Shown here: one piece after another, positions 17,188-27,172 of the stretch
Numbering within the stretch: position 1 is the stretch's first letter
Layout of the letters: every line of letters begins with the position of its first letter
Assembly: GCA_903853895.1 (NCBI GenBank)
Contig: CAINUX010000203.1
Coordinates: 1-64,000 of the forward strand
Length of the DNA: 64,000 nucleotides
Direction of reading: 5' to 3'
From: an uncultured beta proteobacterium
Lineage (GTDB): Bacteria; Pseudomonadota; Gammaproteobacteria; Burkholderiales; Burkholderiaceae_C
Program-made: the position numbers and the translations under genes
The notes under the pieces: generated by a model
The model's input: the letters and a program-made list of their open reading frames with translations, nothing else
Told to the model about the DNA's origin: nothing
Databases searched by the model: none

Positions 17188-18861
17188 ATGACAGACCGCA
17201 TTTGGCTCGATAGTTACCCCAAAGGCGTGCCCGCCGATATCAATGTTTTGGCGTACACCTCGCTGGTGGCCTTGATGGAAGAGAGCTTCCAGAAATACGC
17301 CGACCGCGTGGCCTACAACTTCATGGGCAAGGATGTGACGTATGGCCAAACGGATCGTTTGAGCCAGGCGTTTGCGGCCTATCTGCAAAATCTGGGTTTA
17401 GTCAAAGGCGACCGTGTCGCCATCATGATGCCCAATGTGCCCCAGTACCCGGTGGCGGTCGCTGGCATCCTGCGGGCCGGCTTCGTGGTCGTTAACGTCA
17501 ACCCGCTGTATACCCCGCGTGAGCTGCAACACCAGCTCAAGGACTCCGGCGCCAAAGCCATCGTCATCATTGAGAACTTTGCAACCACGTTGGAGAAGTG
17601 CATTTCCGCGACGCCGGTCAAGCACGTGGTGCTGTGCGCCATGGGTGACCAGCTGGGCCTGGTCAAGGGGCTGTTGGTGAATTACGTGGTGCGCAATGTC
17701 AAGAAGATGGTTCCGGCCTTTAGTCTTCCAGAGGCCGTGCGATTCAATACAGCAATCGCAATCGGTCTCAAGGCAACTTTCAAGAAACCGGATACCAAGG
17801 CCGATGACGTGGCCGTACTGCAATACACCGGCGGCACGACCGGGGTGTCAAAAGGCGCCGTGCTGTTGCACCGCAATGTCATTGCCAATGTTTTGCAGTC
17901 GGAAATCTGGAACAGCCCGGTAATGAGCAAGATCCCGGCGAATGAGCAGCCCACAGGGGTATGCGCGCTGCCGCTCTACCATATCTTCGCGTTCACGGTG
18001 GGCATGATGCTGTCCTTGCGCATGGGCGGAAAGCTGATCCTGATTCCCAATCCGCGGGACATTCCGGGCGTGCTCAAGGAGTTGAGCAAGCATGTGATCC
18101 ACTCCTTCCCGGCTGTCAATACACTCTTCAATGGATTGGCCAACCACCCCGATTTCAACACGGTGGACTGGAGCCATCTCAAGGTGTCCGTAGGCGGCGG
18201 TACGGCGGTTCAGAGTGGAGTGGCCAAGCTGTGGTTTGAAAAGACCGGTTGCCCGATTTGTGAAGGCTACGGCCTGAGTGAAACATCGCCATCGGCCAGT
18301 TGCAACGTGGTGACTGCTACGGAGTACACCGGAACCATCGGCATTCCATTGCCCAATACCTACATGAAGTTGCTGGACGATGATGGCAACGAGGTGGCGG
18401 CGGGCCAGTCCGGAGAGATCGCCATAAAAGGCCCACAGGTCATGGCTGGATATTGGCAGCGCCCCGACGAAACCGCCAAGGTCATGACACCGGACGGATT
18501 CTTCAAGACGGGCGACGTGGGCGTCGTGGATGAGCGTGGCTTCTTCAAGATTGTTGACCGCAAGAAAGACATGATTTTGGTCAGTGGTTTCAACGTCTTC
18601 CCCACGGAACTGGAAGACGTCGTGGCGCAAATGCCTGGCATCATGGAATGCGCGTGTGTGGGCGTAGTCGATGCCAAGTCGGGCGAAGCCGTCAAGTTGG
18701 TGATTGTCAAGAAAGACCCCAATGTGAGCGAAGCTGATGTACGGGCCTTCTGCAAGGAAAACCTGACCGGCTACAAGCAGCCCAAAGTCATTGAATTCCG
18801 CGCCGAACTGCCAAAAACGCCGGTTGGAAAGATATTGCGGCGCGAGTTGCGTGACAAGTAG
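17188..18861 (+). CDS. fadD: Long-chain fatty acid-CoA ligase
   Basis: Cytoplasmic, membrane-associated ATP-dependent acyl-CoA synthetase that starts beta-oxidation. The 557 residues show the AMP-binding signature (YTGGTTGVSKGAVLLHRN, about 220-237), GYGLSETSP, the motif GFFKTGDVGVVDERGFFKIVDR split by the hinge, and the C-terminal lysine region KTPVGKILRREL. Length is close to E. coli FadD (561). The start is placed at ATG 17188 after GGACAGG rather than the in-frame TTG at 17173. It is monocistronic: a hairpin-T terminator shared with the convergent mtnP gene follows. Confidence 0.93.
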   Translation: MTDRIWLDSYPKGVPADINVLAYTSLVALMEESFQKYADRVAYNFMGKDVTYGQTDRLSQAFAAYLQNLGLVKGDRVAIMMPNVPQYPVAVAGILRAGFVVVNVNPLYTPRELQHQLKDSGAKAIVIIENFATTLEKCISATPVKHVVLCAMGDQLGLVKGLLVNYVVRNVKKMVPAFSLPEAVRFNTAIAIGLKATFKKPDTKADDVAVLQYTGGTTGVSKGAVLLHRNVIANVLQSEIWNSPVMSKIPANEQPTGVCALPLYHIFAFTVGMMLSLRMGGKLILIPNPRDIPGVLKELSKHVIHSFPAVNTLFNGLANHPDFNTVDWSHLKVSVGGGTAVQSGVAKLWFEKTGCPICEGYGLSETSPSASCNVVTATEYTGTIGIPLPNTYMKLLDDDGNEVAAGQSGEIAIKGPQVMAGYWQRPDETAKVMTPDGFFKTGDVGVVDERGFFKIVDRKKDMILVSGFNVFPTELEDVVAQMPGIMECACVGVVDAKSGEAVKLVIVKKDPNVSEADVRAFCKENLTGYKQPKVIEFRAELPKTPVGKILRRELRDK

Positions 18862-18880
18862 GCCGTGAGCTTGTTAGTGA

Positions 18881-18904
18881 AAAAGCGACCCGCGGGTCGC
18901 TTTT
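18881..18904. terminator. Bidirectional rho-independent terminator between fadD and mtnP
   Basis: A symmetric hairpin with GC stem GCGACCC/GGGTCGC, flanked by A-run and T-run (AAAA...TTTT). It sits 19 bases after fadD and two bases beyond the mtnP stop, so it can end transcription from both sides. Confidence 0.9.
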
Positions 18905-18905
18905 C

Positions 18906-19658
18906 TTATGGGGCGACGCGTGGAATGGCCTGGATCAGCAAGGTCGTGACCTTCTTGGCGTTGGTGTTGAAGACTTCCAGGATTGAGTCCCAGCTGACCG
19001 GTTCCTCGTCGGTCTTCCAGCAGTCATAGTCGGTGCTCATCGCCACCGCGGCGTAGGGTATGCCGGCTTCATTGGCCAATGAGGCCTCGGTCGCGATGGA
19101 CATGTTGATGACGTCGGCTCCCCAGGCGCGGAACATGCGGGACTCCGCGCGGGTCGAGAAACGTGGGCCTTCTATCGTGACCACTGTTCCGGTGCGGTGA
19201 ACCCGGTAGCCGTTTTGGTTGCAGACGTCGATCAACAGGGATCGCAGTGCGTAGTCGAACGGTTCCGCCATAGCAGTGTGTACAGGGTGGTGCGGAGCAA
19301 ATGACTCGTGAAAACTCATGGCCCGCTGTTTGGTGAAGTCAATGAACTGGTCAATGATCACCAGATCGCCACGACCAATGTCCTCTCGCAAGGAACCTAC
19401 GGCAGTGGTTGCCAGGATATGGGTGCACCCAGCGTCCTTCAGTGCCTGGATATTGGCACGGTAGTTGACCTGGGTGGGTGGGATGGTGTGTTCCCGGCCA
19501 TGGCGGGCCAGCAAAACTACTTCAGCGCCGGCGATTTTTCCGTGCTTTAGCGCTGCCGATGGGTGGCCCCATAGGGTGCTGACGATTTGGTCGTGCGCAT
19601 CTTCCAGAATGTCGGGATTGTCCAGGCCACTGCCGCCGATGATGCCAATTCTTGTCAT
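18906..19658 (-). CDS. mtnP: S-methyl-5'-thioadenosine phosphorylase
   Basis: Phosphorylase converting 5'-methylthioadenosine, the by-product of polyamine synthesis and radical-SAM chemistry, to adenine and 5-methylthioribose-1-phosphate. The 250 residues belong to the PNP/MTAP family: IGIIGGSGLDNP, LLARHGREHTIPP, ATTAVGSLREDI, VTIEGPRFSTRAESRMFR and the MSIATEA and DYDCW motifs. It overlaps the aldolase gene by ATGA, so mtnA, the aldolase and mtnP form one operon in pathway-related order. The bidirectional terminator follows. Because 5'-deoxyadenosine is often also used by this enzyme class, the operon could recycle both compounds. Confidence 0.93.
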   Translation of the reverse strand: MTRIGIIGGSGLDNPDILEDAHDQIVSTLWGHPSAALKHGKIAGAEVVLLARHGREHTIPPTQVNYRANIQALKDAGCTHILATTAVGSLREDIGRGDLVIIDQFIDFTKQRAMSFHESFAPHHPVHTAMAEPFDYALRSLLIDVCNQNGYRVHRTGTVVTIEGPRFSTRAESRMFRAWGADVINMSIATEASLANEAGIPYAAVAMSTDYDCWKTDEEPVSWDSILEVFNTNAKKVTTLLIQAIPRVAP

Positions 19659-20272
19659 GCTTCCTGTGCTCCTTGAAAGAGGCCTACCAAGAGTGCGTGG
19701 ACTGACCGCACATCTGTTCCGTACGCCATCACACCTTCGTCATGCCCCGCCATGACGAACGCCGCTGGCATTGACGGCTGCGCGAGAACCAGTTGCTGGA
19801 CTGCGTGTGCCATGGCAGGCGTCCCATACGGGATGTTCGCTGCAGTCGCGGGATAGCCCTGCAGCAGCAGCGTGTCAAACAGCAATCGGCTATGAATGTG
19901 GATGACGCAATGGACACCCGGGTGGCTCAGGTAGATGGCCCCGTGGGTCATGGACTCAGAGGATGCGTGCAGTGTGCCACGTGATTTCACCGTATTGTTT
20001 GCAATGGAAAATGATTCGACCAGGCTGAATTGCGCGTGCTGCAACACGCGACTGGATCCCGTAGCGCTGCCCGTGATCACGAATTGGCTGCCTACCGTTC
20101 GAACACTCAGGTTGCCGAAACCGACCCCATTGGGATAGACGCCAATATGTCCCAAGTCGAACAGATCCGTGCGGGACCGATTCAGTGCTTCCAGACTTTG
20201 CGACCACGAAACTTCTCCATCCCGGCACTCGCTGACGTATTTGATATAGCCATCATCAATGGAAGACTGCAT
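19655..20272 (-). CDS. Class II aldolase, probable 5-(methylthio)ribulose-1-phosphate aldolase (DHAP shunt)
   Basis: A 205-residue metal-dependent aldolase of the FucA/AraD fold. Metal and catalytic residues are visible: Glu in LHASSESMTH, the HxH pair in VIHIHSRLL, and a later His in MAGHDEG. Between mtnA and mtnP, such a protein is either MtnB dehydratase or the Ald2-type aldolase that splits methylthioribulose-1-phosphate to DHAP and 2-methylthioacetaldehyde. MtnB usually has SAET and RNHGIT motifs, which are absent, and no mtnC or mtnD is nearby, so the aldolase is preferred. The start at 20272 is one base past the mtnA stop; the longer frame to 20332 lies inside mtnA. Confidence 0.72.
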   Translation of the reverse strand: MQSSIDDGYIKYVSECRDGEVSWSQSLEALNRSRTDLFDLGHIGVYPNGVGFGNLSVRTVGSQFVITGSATGSSRVLQHAQFSLVESFSIANNTVKSRGTLHASSESMTHGAIYLSHPGVHCVIHIHSRLLFDTLLLQGYPATAANIPYGTPAMAHAVQQLVLAQPSMPAAFVMAGHDEGVMAYGTDVRSVHALLVGLFQGAQEA

Positions 20273-20273
20273 G

Positions 20274-21380
20274 CTACTGCTGCTCCGGAAACAGCGACAG
20301 GATTGCCATCTCGGTTGCATCGCAGATGCCACGCTCGCAGATCAATTGGGTGACCAGGCGCGCCGGGGTCACATCAAAGCCCCAATTGCGTGCCGGCGTT
20401 GAAGGCGGGCATATCAGCAACGCATCCATTGCACCACGGGAATTCTGGCCGCTGATGAAGCGCACTTCACTGGGGTCCCGCTCTTCAATGGGAATGTTGG
20501 CGATACCATCACGCAGGCCGAAGTCGAATGTTGACGAGGGAAGGGCCACATACATGGGAACCGCATTGTCTCGGGCCGCCAGAGCCTTGAGGTAGGTGCC
20601 GATTTTGTTGGCAACATCACCGTTGCGAGTGACCCGGTCGGCACCTGTGATGACCATGTCGACCAAGCCGTGTTGCATCAGGTGGCCGCCAGCATTGTCG
20701 GCAATCAGCGTGTGGGGCACACCGTGTTGTCCCAACTCCCACGCCGTGAGGCTGGCGCCCTGGTTGCGGGGACGGGTTTCATCGACCCAGACGTGCACCG
20801 CGATGCCTGCATCATGCGCCGCATAGATGGGTGCCGTAGCGGATCCGATGTCGACAAACGCCAGCCAGCCAGCGTTGCAATGGGTCAGGATGTTGACGAC
20901 CTGGCCGTGCTTATTGCGTGAGAGGTCTGCAATGATCGCCAGTCCGTGGCCGCCAATTTTTCGGCAGTGGGCGACATCTTCATCGGCGATCGCATTGGCC
21001 GTCTGCAAAGCAATGTGTCGTTGGTGTGCCGCCGAGGTTCCGGTCCCGATCGCGCGTTGCATGCGGTCGACTGCCCACGCCAGGTTTGCAGCGGTCGGGC
21101 GGGTAGCTTTGAGGGTCGATCCTGCGAGAGCCAGGAAACGGCTAAGGTCGGTGTCTGGTGCCTCCAGCGTAGCGAGATACATGCCATAGGCGGCACACGC
21201 GCCGATCAAGCCGGCGCCTCGCACGGTCATGTCGCGGATGGCGCGGCAGACATCTTCCAGACACGACAGATCGTCCACCGCAAATTCATGGGGCAATTTG
21301 ATCTGGTTGATGACTTGCACGACGCGTGGGTTACCTGGCTTGAGCCAAATCGTGCGGTAAGGGTGGCCGTCGACCTTCAT
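20274..21380 (-). CDS. mtnA: S-methyl-5-thioribose-1-phosphate isomerase
   Basis: Isomerase converting methylthioribose-1-phosphate to methylthioribulose-1-phosphate in the cytoplasm. The 368 residues show the eIF2B-like fold signatures MTVRGAGLIGACAAYGM, the catalytic Cys in NILTHCNAGWLA, VDETRPRNQGASLTAWEL, and the catalytic Asp region VITGADRVTRNGDVANKIGT. Length is typical. It is the first gene of the mtnA-aldolase-mtnP operon. corA lies 25 bp upstream on the same strand (its stop is at 21406), so readthrough from corA is possible. Confidence 0.94.
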   Translation of the reverse strand: MKVDGHPYRTIWLKPGNPRVVQVINQIKLPHEFAVDDLSCLEDVCRAIRDMTVRGAGLIGACAAYGMYLATLEAPDTDLSRFLALAGSTLKATRPTAANLAWAVDRMQRAIGTGTSAAHQRHIALQTANAIADEDVAHCRKIGGHGLAIIADLSRNKHGQVVNILTHCNAGWLAFVDIGSATAPIYAAHDAGIAVHVWVDETRPRNQGASLTAWELGQHGVPHTLIADNAGGHLMQHGLVDMVITGADRVTRNGDVANKIGTYLKALAARDNAVPMYVALPSSTFDFGLRDGIANIPIEERDPSEVRFISGQNSRGAMDALLICPPSTPARNWGFDVTPARLVTQLICERGICDATEMAILSLFPEQQ

Positions 21381-21405
21381 GTGCCAAGTCGTGTCTTCAG
21401 GCCGT

Positions 21406-22392
<987 letters not shown>

Positions 22393-22762
22393 GGCGATTC
22401 AATCGGGGTCACATTCCAATCGTTCAGTACGAACCATTGTGTATCGCAGAAGCTTTCGGATAATTGGTATCTGACCCCAATTAAATATGAAAGCTACCGT
22501 CGGGGGTAGTTTTCCAAGGAACGCTCTCCAGAAGTGGTGCTTTTTAAATTATCGCACCGTGTAAGGGGCTTGTGCAGCCGCGAAAAGTACCTATCTGAGC
22601 GGCAACAATTTGCTGCAGTGCGGAATCAAAAAAGGCGTTGCATTTCCCCGGGTTCGGGCGCATAGTGATTTCACAGCAATCAAATTTTCGATATTTTTTG
22701 GTTTCTGTTCTTGCGGCTTGTGCTGGCAAGATTTTTAACCCGAGAGCAATTGGAGGCTTTTT
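22393..22762. other. Intergenic region between divergent corA and hpf
   Basis: This 370-bp gap holds the promoters of both genes, the inverted-repeat element at 22401-22482 and a second hairpin at 22489-22514 (GAAAGCTACC against GGTAGTTTTC, one mismatch). The rest is AT-richer than its surroundings. I found no ORF with coding character and no convincing sigma-54 site for hpf; its Shine-Dalgarno (TTGGAGG, about 22749-22755) is strong. Confidence 0.7.
22401..22482. repeat. Miniature inverted-repeat element with GGGGTCA ends
   Basis: Two 20-bp arms (22401-22420 and 22463-22482) are inverted copies with three mismatches; each reads outward from ATTGG/CCAAT to GGGGTCA. The 42-bp centre shows no ORF. 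Similar GGGGTCAGA-type palindromes occur in many proteobacteria as REP-like or transposase-mobilised units; no transposase is nearby. It lies within the corA 5' leader. Confidence 0.65.
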
Positions 22763-23092
22763 ATGAATTTGACGATCAGCGGTCACCATCTTGAAGTTAC
22801 ACCGGCCCTGCGTAGTTATGTCACGACCAAGCTAGATCGAATCATGCGGCATTTTGACCAGGTGGTCGATGTCAAGGTACTCCTGACAGTTGAGAAACAA
22901 AAGGAAAAGGAACGACGGCAGCGTGCTGAATGCAACATCCACGTGAAGGGCAATGACATGTTTGCCGAAAGCTCGCATGAAGACCTGTATGCCGCGGTGG
23001 ATGAGCTGGTGGACAAGCTGGATCGTCAGGTGGTGCGCCACAAGGATCGCCTGCAAGACCACCACCATGAGGCTCCCAAGCGTTTGATGTAG
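22763..23092 (+). CDS. hpf: Ribosome hibernation promoting factor (short HPF/RaiA type)
   Basis: A 109-residue ribosome-binding protein that blocks the decoding centre and promotes dormant ribosomes in stationary phase. The start [20 protein letters not shown] and the motif [34 protein letters not shown] are characteristic. It has only the N-terminal domain, so it is the short, gammaproteobacterial-like type. In relatives it lies downstream of rpoN; here corA is the divergent neighbour and rpoN is absent. A terminator separates it from ptsN. Confidence 0.95.
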   Translation: MNLTISGHHLEVTPALRSYVTTKLDRIMRHFDQVVDVKVLLTVEKQKEKERRQRAECNIHVKGNDMFAESSHEDLYAAVDELVDKLDRQVVRHKDRLQDHHHEAPKRLM

Positions 23093-23121
23093 CCAATCTT
23101 TGGAGATTCTCACCAAAGCAG

Positions 23122-23147
23122 CCGCCCGTTCACCGGGCGGTTTTTTT
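23122..23147 (+). terminator. Rho-independent terminator after hpf
   Basis: Perfect stem CCGCCCG/CGGGCGG (23122-23140) followed directly by seven T residues. It lies 30 bases after the hpf stop and 20 bases before ptsN, so ptsN needs its own promoter or partial readthrough. Confidence 0.9.
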
Positions 23148-23167
23148 GTGCATAATCCGTTCACACC

Positions 23168-23635
23168 ATGAACCGACTCGCCAGTATCCTGTCACCTGCA
23201 CAAGTGCTCGCGCACGTCGAAGTGACCAGCAAGAAGCGGGCTTTTGAAGAAGCGGGCCTGCTGTTTGAGAATTTGCATGGTCTGAGTCGTGCCCTGGTGA
23301 CAGACAGCCTGTTTTCACGTGAGAGGCTAGGCTCTACCGGTCTGGGCCATGGGGTTGCGATCCCGCATGGGCGCATCAAGGGCCTGAAGGCGCCGATGGC
23401 CGCCGTGTTCCAACTGGCCACTCCCATTGGTTTTGACGCTCCGGATGACCAGGTCGTAGGCCTGTTGATCTTCTTGCTGGTGCCGGAAGCCGCCACGCAA
23501 AAGCATCTGGAAATCCTGTCCGAGATCGCCGAGCTGCTGAGCGATGCGGACTTGCGCGAAAGGCTCCTGGCCAGTACCGACGCCCTGCAGTTGCATGGCC
23601 TGATAGCGGGCTGGCAGTCGGCCCAAGTGGCTTGA
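23168..23635 (+). CDS. ptsN: Nitrogen-PTS enzyme IIA (PtsN)
   Basis: Regulatory phosphoacceptor of the nitrogen phosphotransferase system; it has no sugar-transport partner but controls potassium transport and other processes by its phosphorylation state. The 155 residues match the EIIA-Ntr fold, with the active His in GLGHGVAIPHGRIKG (about residue 65) and VGLLIFLLVPEAATQKHLEILSEIAELL. It is followed 27 bp later by hprK, the standard pairing in betaproteobacteria. A Kup potassium transporter is encoded at 60428-62299 but there is no evidence here of a link. Confidence 0.94.
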   Translation: MNRLASILSPAQVLAHVEVTSKKRAFEEAGLLFENLHGLSRALVTDSLFSRERLGSTGLGHGVAIPHGRIKGLKAPMAAVFQLATPIGFDAPDDQVVGLLIFLLVPEAATQKHLEILSEIAELLSDADLRERLLASTDALQLHGLIAGWQSAQVA

Positions 23636-23662
23636 TTCGGGTCTGACGCCCCGCCTTCCCCT

Positions 23663-24613
23663 GTGAAACCCACCGTTGTCAGCGCCGACGTCCTGTTTGA
23701 AGAATTCCGTGGTCGACTGCACTGGGAGTGGGTAGCCGGTCTCGGTGCTTCCGAGCGCCGTTTTGACGAGGTTGCGGTGCGTGCCGCGCGTTCTGGCGCT
23801 GATCTGGTGGGTTATCTCAATTACATCCACCCCTACCGGGTGCAAATACTCGGTGAGCGGGAAATTGCCTACATCACCAGTGCCACGCCTGACGATTGCG
23901 CGCGGCGTATTTCCCGCATCGTTACGCTAGAACCGCCGGTGCTGGTGCTGGCCGATGGCCAACAGGCGCCGCAGGCACTGTTGTCCATGTGCGAACGTGC
24001 CCAGATCCCCATGTTTGCGACCCAGGAATCCTCGGCGTTTGTGATTGACGTGCTGCGTGCGTATCTGTCCAAGCACTTTGCGGACCGGTCGTCCATGCAC
24101 GGCGTGTTCATGGATATTCTAGGTTTGGGCGTGTTGATTACTGGTGAATCGGGTCTGGGCAAAAGCGAGTTGGGGCTTGAATTGATTTCCCGTGGCAATG
24201 GCCTGGTGGCGGACGATGCCGTGGATCTGTACCGCATCAACCAGACGACTATCGAAGGACGTTGCCCCGAACTGTTGCAAAACTTGCTGGAAGTGCGAGG
24301 CATTGGGCTGCTGGATATCCGGGGCATTTTTGGTGAGACCGCGGTGCGCCGCAAAATGCGGCTCAAACTCATCGTGCATCTGGTGCGGCGGGAAACGCTG
24401 GAGCGGGAGTACGAACGCATTCCGTATGAGCCATTGACGCAAGACATATTGGGCATCCCTGTGCGCAAGGTGGTGATCCAGGTGGTGGCGGGTCGCAATA
24501 TCGCGGTGCTTGTGGAGGCCGCTGTGCGCAACACGATTCTGCAACTGCGCGGAATCGACACCTACCAGGAGTTTGTCGAACGCCACCGCAAGGCTATGGC
24601 GCAGGGTAACTAG
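23663..24613 (+). CDS. hprK: HPr kinase/phosphorylase
   Basis: Bifunctional enzyme that phosphorylates or dephosphorylates Ser-46 of HPr, linking PTS state to regulation. The 316 residues have the P-loop [18 protein letters not shown] (about 154-171), the HprK signature [20 protein letters not shown], and the C-terminal [20 protein letters not shown]. The start is GTG at 23663. Its stop overlaps the end of the convergent fur gene by four bases. It forms the hpf-ptsN-hprK arrangement typical of betaproteobacteria. Confidence 0.94.
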   Translation: MKPTVVSADVLFEEFRGRLHWEWVAGLGASERRFDEVAVRAARSGADLVGYLNYIHPYRVQILGEREIAYITSATPDDCARRISRIVTLEPPVLVLADGQQAPQALLSMCERAQIPMFATQESSAFVIDVLRAYLSKHFADRSSMHGVFMDILGLGVLITGESGLGKSELGLELISRGNGLVADDAVDLYRINQTTIEGRCPELLQNLLEVRGIGLLDIRGIFGETAVRRKMRLKLIVHLVRRETLEREYERIPYEPLTQDILGIPVRKVVIQVVAGRNIAVLVEAAVRNTILQLRGIDTYQEFVERHRKAMAQGN

Positions 24614-25056
24614 CCGCGCTGCTTTTCCATGTCGGCGCGGTTGGGGCAATTCGCTTTGGTGCAGTTCGCATACAGGCTTAGTGCATGGTCTGTAATGGAA
24701 AACCCCTTTGCCTTGGCGACCGCGTGCTGGCGCTCCTCAATTTGCGCATCGTAAAATTCTTCGACCTTGCCGCAATCCAGGCACACCAAATGGTCGTGGT
24801 GCTGGCCTTCATTGAGTTCGTAGACCGCCTTGCCGCTTTCAAAATGGCTGCGGCTCAGAATGCTGGCCTGCTCAAACTGGGTGAGCACTCGATAGACCGT
24901 CGCTAGTCCCACATCCGAGCGGTCCTGCAGCAACACCCGAAAGACATCTTCTGCCGTGAGATGGCGCTGGGTACTGCGCTGAAACACTTCAAGTATTTTC
25001 AGGCGAGGTATGGTGGCCTTGAGTCCGGTGTTTTTCAGTTCATCGATGTTGGTCAT
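24610..25056 (-). CDS. fur: Ferric uptake regulator Fur
   Basis: Iron-responsive dimeric repressor, 148 residues. The N-terminal winged helix includes [11 protein letters not shown] and [17 protein letters not shown]; the metal-binding and dimer part shows [18 protein letters not shown] and, near the end, the second Cys pair ([12 protein letters not shown]). The start MTNIDELKN at 25056 has GGAAAG six bases upstream and matches homologues; the open frame to 25101 is probably not translated. It is divergent from bamE, an order conserved in betaproteobacteria, with 83 bp between the two start codons. Confidence 0.96.
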   Translation of the reverse strand: MTNIDELKNTGLKATIPRLKILEVFQRSTQRHLTAEDVFRVLLQDRSDVGLATVYRVLTQFEQASILSRSHFESGKAVYELNEGQHHDHLVCLDCGKVEEFYDAQIEERQHAVAKAKGFSITDHALSLYANCTKANCPNRADMEKQRG

Positions 25057-25139
25057 GGGCATCTTTCCGCCGGGAGCGCTCAGGAGGTTGGCAAGGCCCA
25101 ACCGCTACAATCGCCCGATCATATCTTGCGTAACCATCC

Positions 25140-25685
25140 ATGTCCGACATTCAATGCCGTAGCCTTAGCCTGCCCCTGGTAGCACTCGCATTTGCGGGAC
25201 TTGCCGGGTGTAGCAGCTTTGATGGCGCAAGCAGCCGGGTTGCCGGCATTATTTCCCCCTACCGGATCGACGTCGTGCAAGGCAACGTGGTGACCCGCGA
25301 ACAATTGGCCATCCTTAAACCCGGCATGCAACGCGCCCAGGTCCGGGATATTCTGGGAACCGCATTGTTGACCAGTGTGTTCCATGCGGAGCGCTGGGAT
25401 TACGTTTTCACCCTCAAGCAGCAGGGTGCCCAACCCCAATCGCGCAAGGTCACGGTTTTCTTCAAGGGTGATGTGCTGGAGCGTACCGAAGCGGATGGCC
25501 TGCCCAGCGAGGCCGAATTTGTCGCAACGCTCAAGTCACCATTCTTGCCGGGTTCCGTTCCTGTGATGGAGGCATCCGAAGAGACGCTGAAGAAGTTCCC
25601 TCTGCCGAGCAAACCAACGGCTCTGTCGGCTGCGGCCCTCGCTGCGCCAGCGGACTATCCGCCCCTTGAGGCTGCTCGTCCATAA
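25140..25685 (+). CDS. bamE: Outer-membrane assembly lipoprotein BamE
   Basis: Lipoprotein of the Bam complex that inserts beta-barrel proteins into the outer membrane. The 181 residues start with a signal peptide ending in a lipobox (LAGC, Cys24). The SmpA/OmlA core follows: YRIDVVQGNVVTREQLAILKPG, RAQVRDILGTALLTSVFHAERWDYVF and the KVTVFFKGDVLER strand. The Pro/Ala-rich C-terminal tail (about 125-181) is longer than in E. coli BamE (113 residues), common in this family branch. dapB begins 24 bp later. Confidence 0.92.
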   Translation: MSDIQCRSLSLPLVALAFAGLAGCSSFDGASSRVAGIISPYRIDVVQGNVVTREQLAILKPGMQRAQVRDILGTALLTSVFHAERWDYVFTLKQQGAQPQSRKVTVFFKGDVLERTEADGLPSEAEFVATLKSPFLPGSVPVMEASEETLKKFPLPSKPTALSAAALAAPADYPPLEAARP

Positions 25686-25709
25686 GCTTGCATAGAAGGG
25701 AATACGGAC

Positions 25710-26513
25710 ATGACCCACAGAATTGCGGTGGCCGGCGCGTCGGGGCGCATGGGGCAGATGCTGGTTGACGCGATTGGCGCAGCAGATGACTGCATTCTGT
25801 CGGGCGCACTGGACATGGTGGGCAGCCCCGCCGTAGGCCAGGACGCAGGCGCGTTTTCTGGCAAACCGGTTGGCGTGGCGATTACCTCCGATCTGCGTAT
25901 GGGCCTGCAATCGGCAGTTGCATTGATCGACTTCACCCGCCCGGAAGGCACGCTGGCACATCTCAAAGTCTGTCGCGAACTCGGCGTCGCTGCGGTCATC
26001 GGAACCACCGGTTTCACCGACGCGCAAAAGGCGGAAATAGCCGCGATCGCCCGTGACATGGCCATTGTCATGGCGCCGAACATGAGTGTCGGTGTCAACG
26101 TCACGCTCAAGCTGCTCGAGATGGCCGCGAAGGCATTGTCCACCGGGTACGACATCGAAATCATTGAGGCCCACCACCGCCACAAGGTCGACGCGCCGTC
26201 AGGCACCGCCCTGAAAATGGGCGAGGTAATCGCCGACGCTCTGGGGCGTGACTTGAAAGACTGTGCCGTGTACGCCCGTGAAGGCGTTACCGGCGAGCGC
26301 GATCCTTCCTCGATCGGCTTCGCGACCATTCGTGGCGGCGACATTGTGGGTGACCATACCGTGCTCTTTGCCGGGATCGGTGAACGCATTGAAATTAGCC
26401 ACAAGTCGTCCAGTCGGGCAACCTATGCCCAGGGCAGCTTGCGCGCGGTGCGTTTTCTCGCCGGGCAGAAGACGGGGCTTTTTGACATGTTTGACGTGCT
26501 GGGATTGCGGTGA
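25710..26513 (+). CDS. dapB: 4-hydroxy-tetrahydrodipicolinate reductase
   Basis: NAD(P)H-dependent reductase in lysine and diaminopimelate synthesis. The 267 residues have the nucleotide-binding motif [13 protein letters not shown] and the catalytic signature [19 protein letters not shown] (about 152-170), with the active His pair and Lys. Length is standard. Its stop overlaps the GTG start of exbB by four bases, so these genes are translationally coupled. Confidence 0.96.
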   Translation: MTHRIAVAGASGRMGQMLVDAIGAADDCILSGALDMVGSPAVGQDAGAFSGKPVGVAITSDLRMGLQSAVALIDFTRPEGTLAHLKVCRELGVAAVIGTTGFTDAQKAEIAAIARDMAIVMAPNMSVGVNVTLKLLEMAAKALSTGYDIEIIEAHHRHKVDAPSGTALKMGEVIADALGRDLKDCAVYAREGVTGERDPSSIGFATIRGGDIVGDHTVLFAGIGERIEISHKSSSRATYAQGSLRAVRFLAGQKTGLFDMFDVLGLR

Positions 26514-27148
26514 ACGCATTCGACCTGCTGCGCCAGGGTGACGCAGTCAGCGTTGGCGTTTCGCTGGTCCTGTTGGTGATGTCGGTAGGCAGCTGGATCG
26601 TTATCCTGTGGAAGGCATGGCTGCTGCTGCGCGCGCACCGCGATGTGGCCCGCAGCACGGCCGCCTTTTGGCAGGCGCCCTCGCTGGTGGAGGGCTTGCG
26701 ATCCGTACGGACCTTTGACCGCGAAGTCTTGGTGACACCCCTGGTCGAGGCCAGCCAGGTTAAAACTGCCGGCACGTTGGCTGGCGCCGGTGACAAGTCG
26801 CAGCAGCTGACGCGTTTGCTGCGCGACGCCTTGCATACCGTTCTACTCAAGCTGCAGTCCGGACAAGTACTACTGGCTACCGTGGGTTCTACCGCGCCTT
26901 TCGTGGGATTACTGGGCACGGTTTGGGGCATCTACCATGCGTTGATCGGGATCTCGGGCGCTGGCCAGATCAGCATTGACAAAATTGCCGGCCCCGTGGG
27001 CGAGTCGCTGATCATGACCGCCGCAGGGTTGACCGTTGCCATTCCGGCGGTACTGGGCTACAACGTGCTAGGGCGTTACATCGGGCGCATTGAGGCGGAC
27101 CTGGAAGGGTTTGCCCGAGACCTGCGTGAACTGTTGATCACGCAGTAA
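26510..27148 (+). CDS. exbB: MotA/TolQ/ExbB proton channel family protein
   Basis: Inner-membrane subunit of a proton-driven energiser for TonB or a Tol-like system. The 212 residues show three membrane helices (about 19-37, 121-143 and 160-182) with the family motif [13 protein letters not shown] and [25 protein letters not shown]. The start is GTG 26510, overlapping dapB. exbD is 24 bp downstream. Two TonB-dependent receptors lie in this window, but no tonB gene; whether this pair serves TonB or Tol cannot be settled from the sequence, and ExbB is preferred because no tolR-tolA-tolB follows. Confidence 0.88.
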   Translation: MNAFDLLRQGDAVSVGVSLVLLVMSVGSWIVILWKAWLLLRAHRDVARSTAAFWQAPSLVEGLRSVRTFDREVLVTPLVEASQVKTAGTLAGAGDKSQQLTRLLRDALHTVLLKLQSGQVLLATVGSTAPFVGLLGTVWGIYHALIGISGAGQISIDKIAGPVGESLIMTAAGLTVAIPAVLGYNVLGRYIGRIEADLEGFARDLRELLITQ

Positions 27149-27172
27149 GACGGGTACAGGCGCTGTAACAGC

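Noticed and set aside
19655..20272. MtnB dehydratase as the identity of the class II aldolase
   Set aside because: MtnB motifs SAET and RNHGIT are absent and mtnC/mtnD are not adjacent; kept as a lower-probability alternative.
22600..22762. Sigma-54 promoter for hpf
   Set aside because: GG and GC pairs are not at the required 10-base spacing in any candidate.
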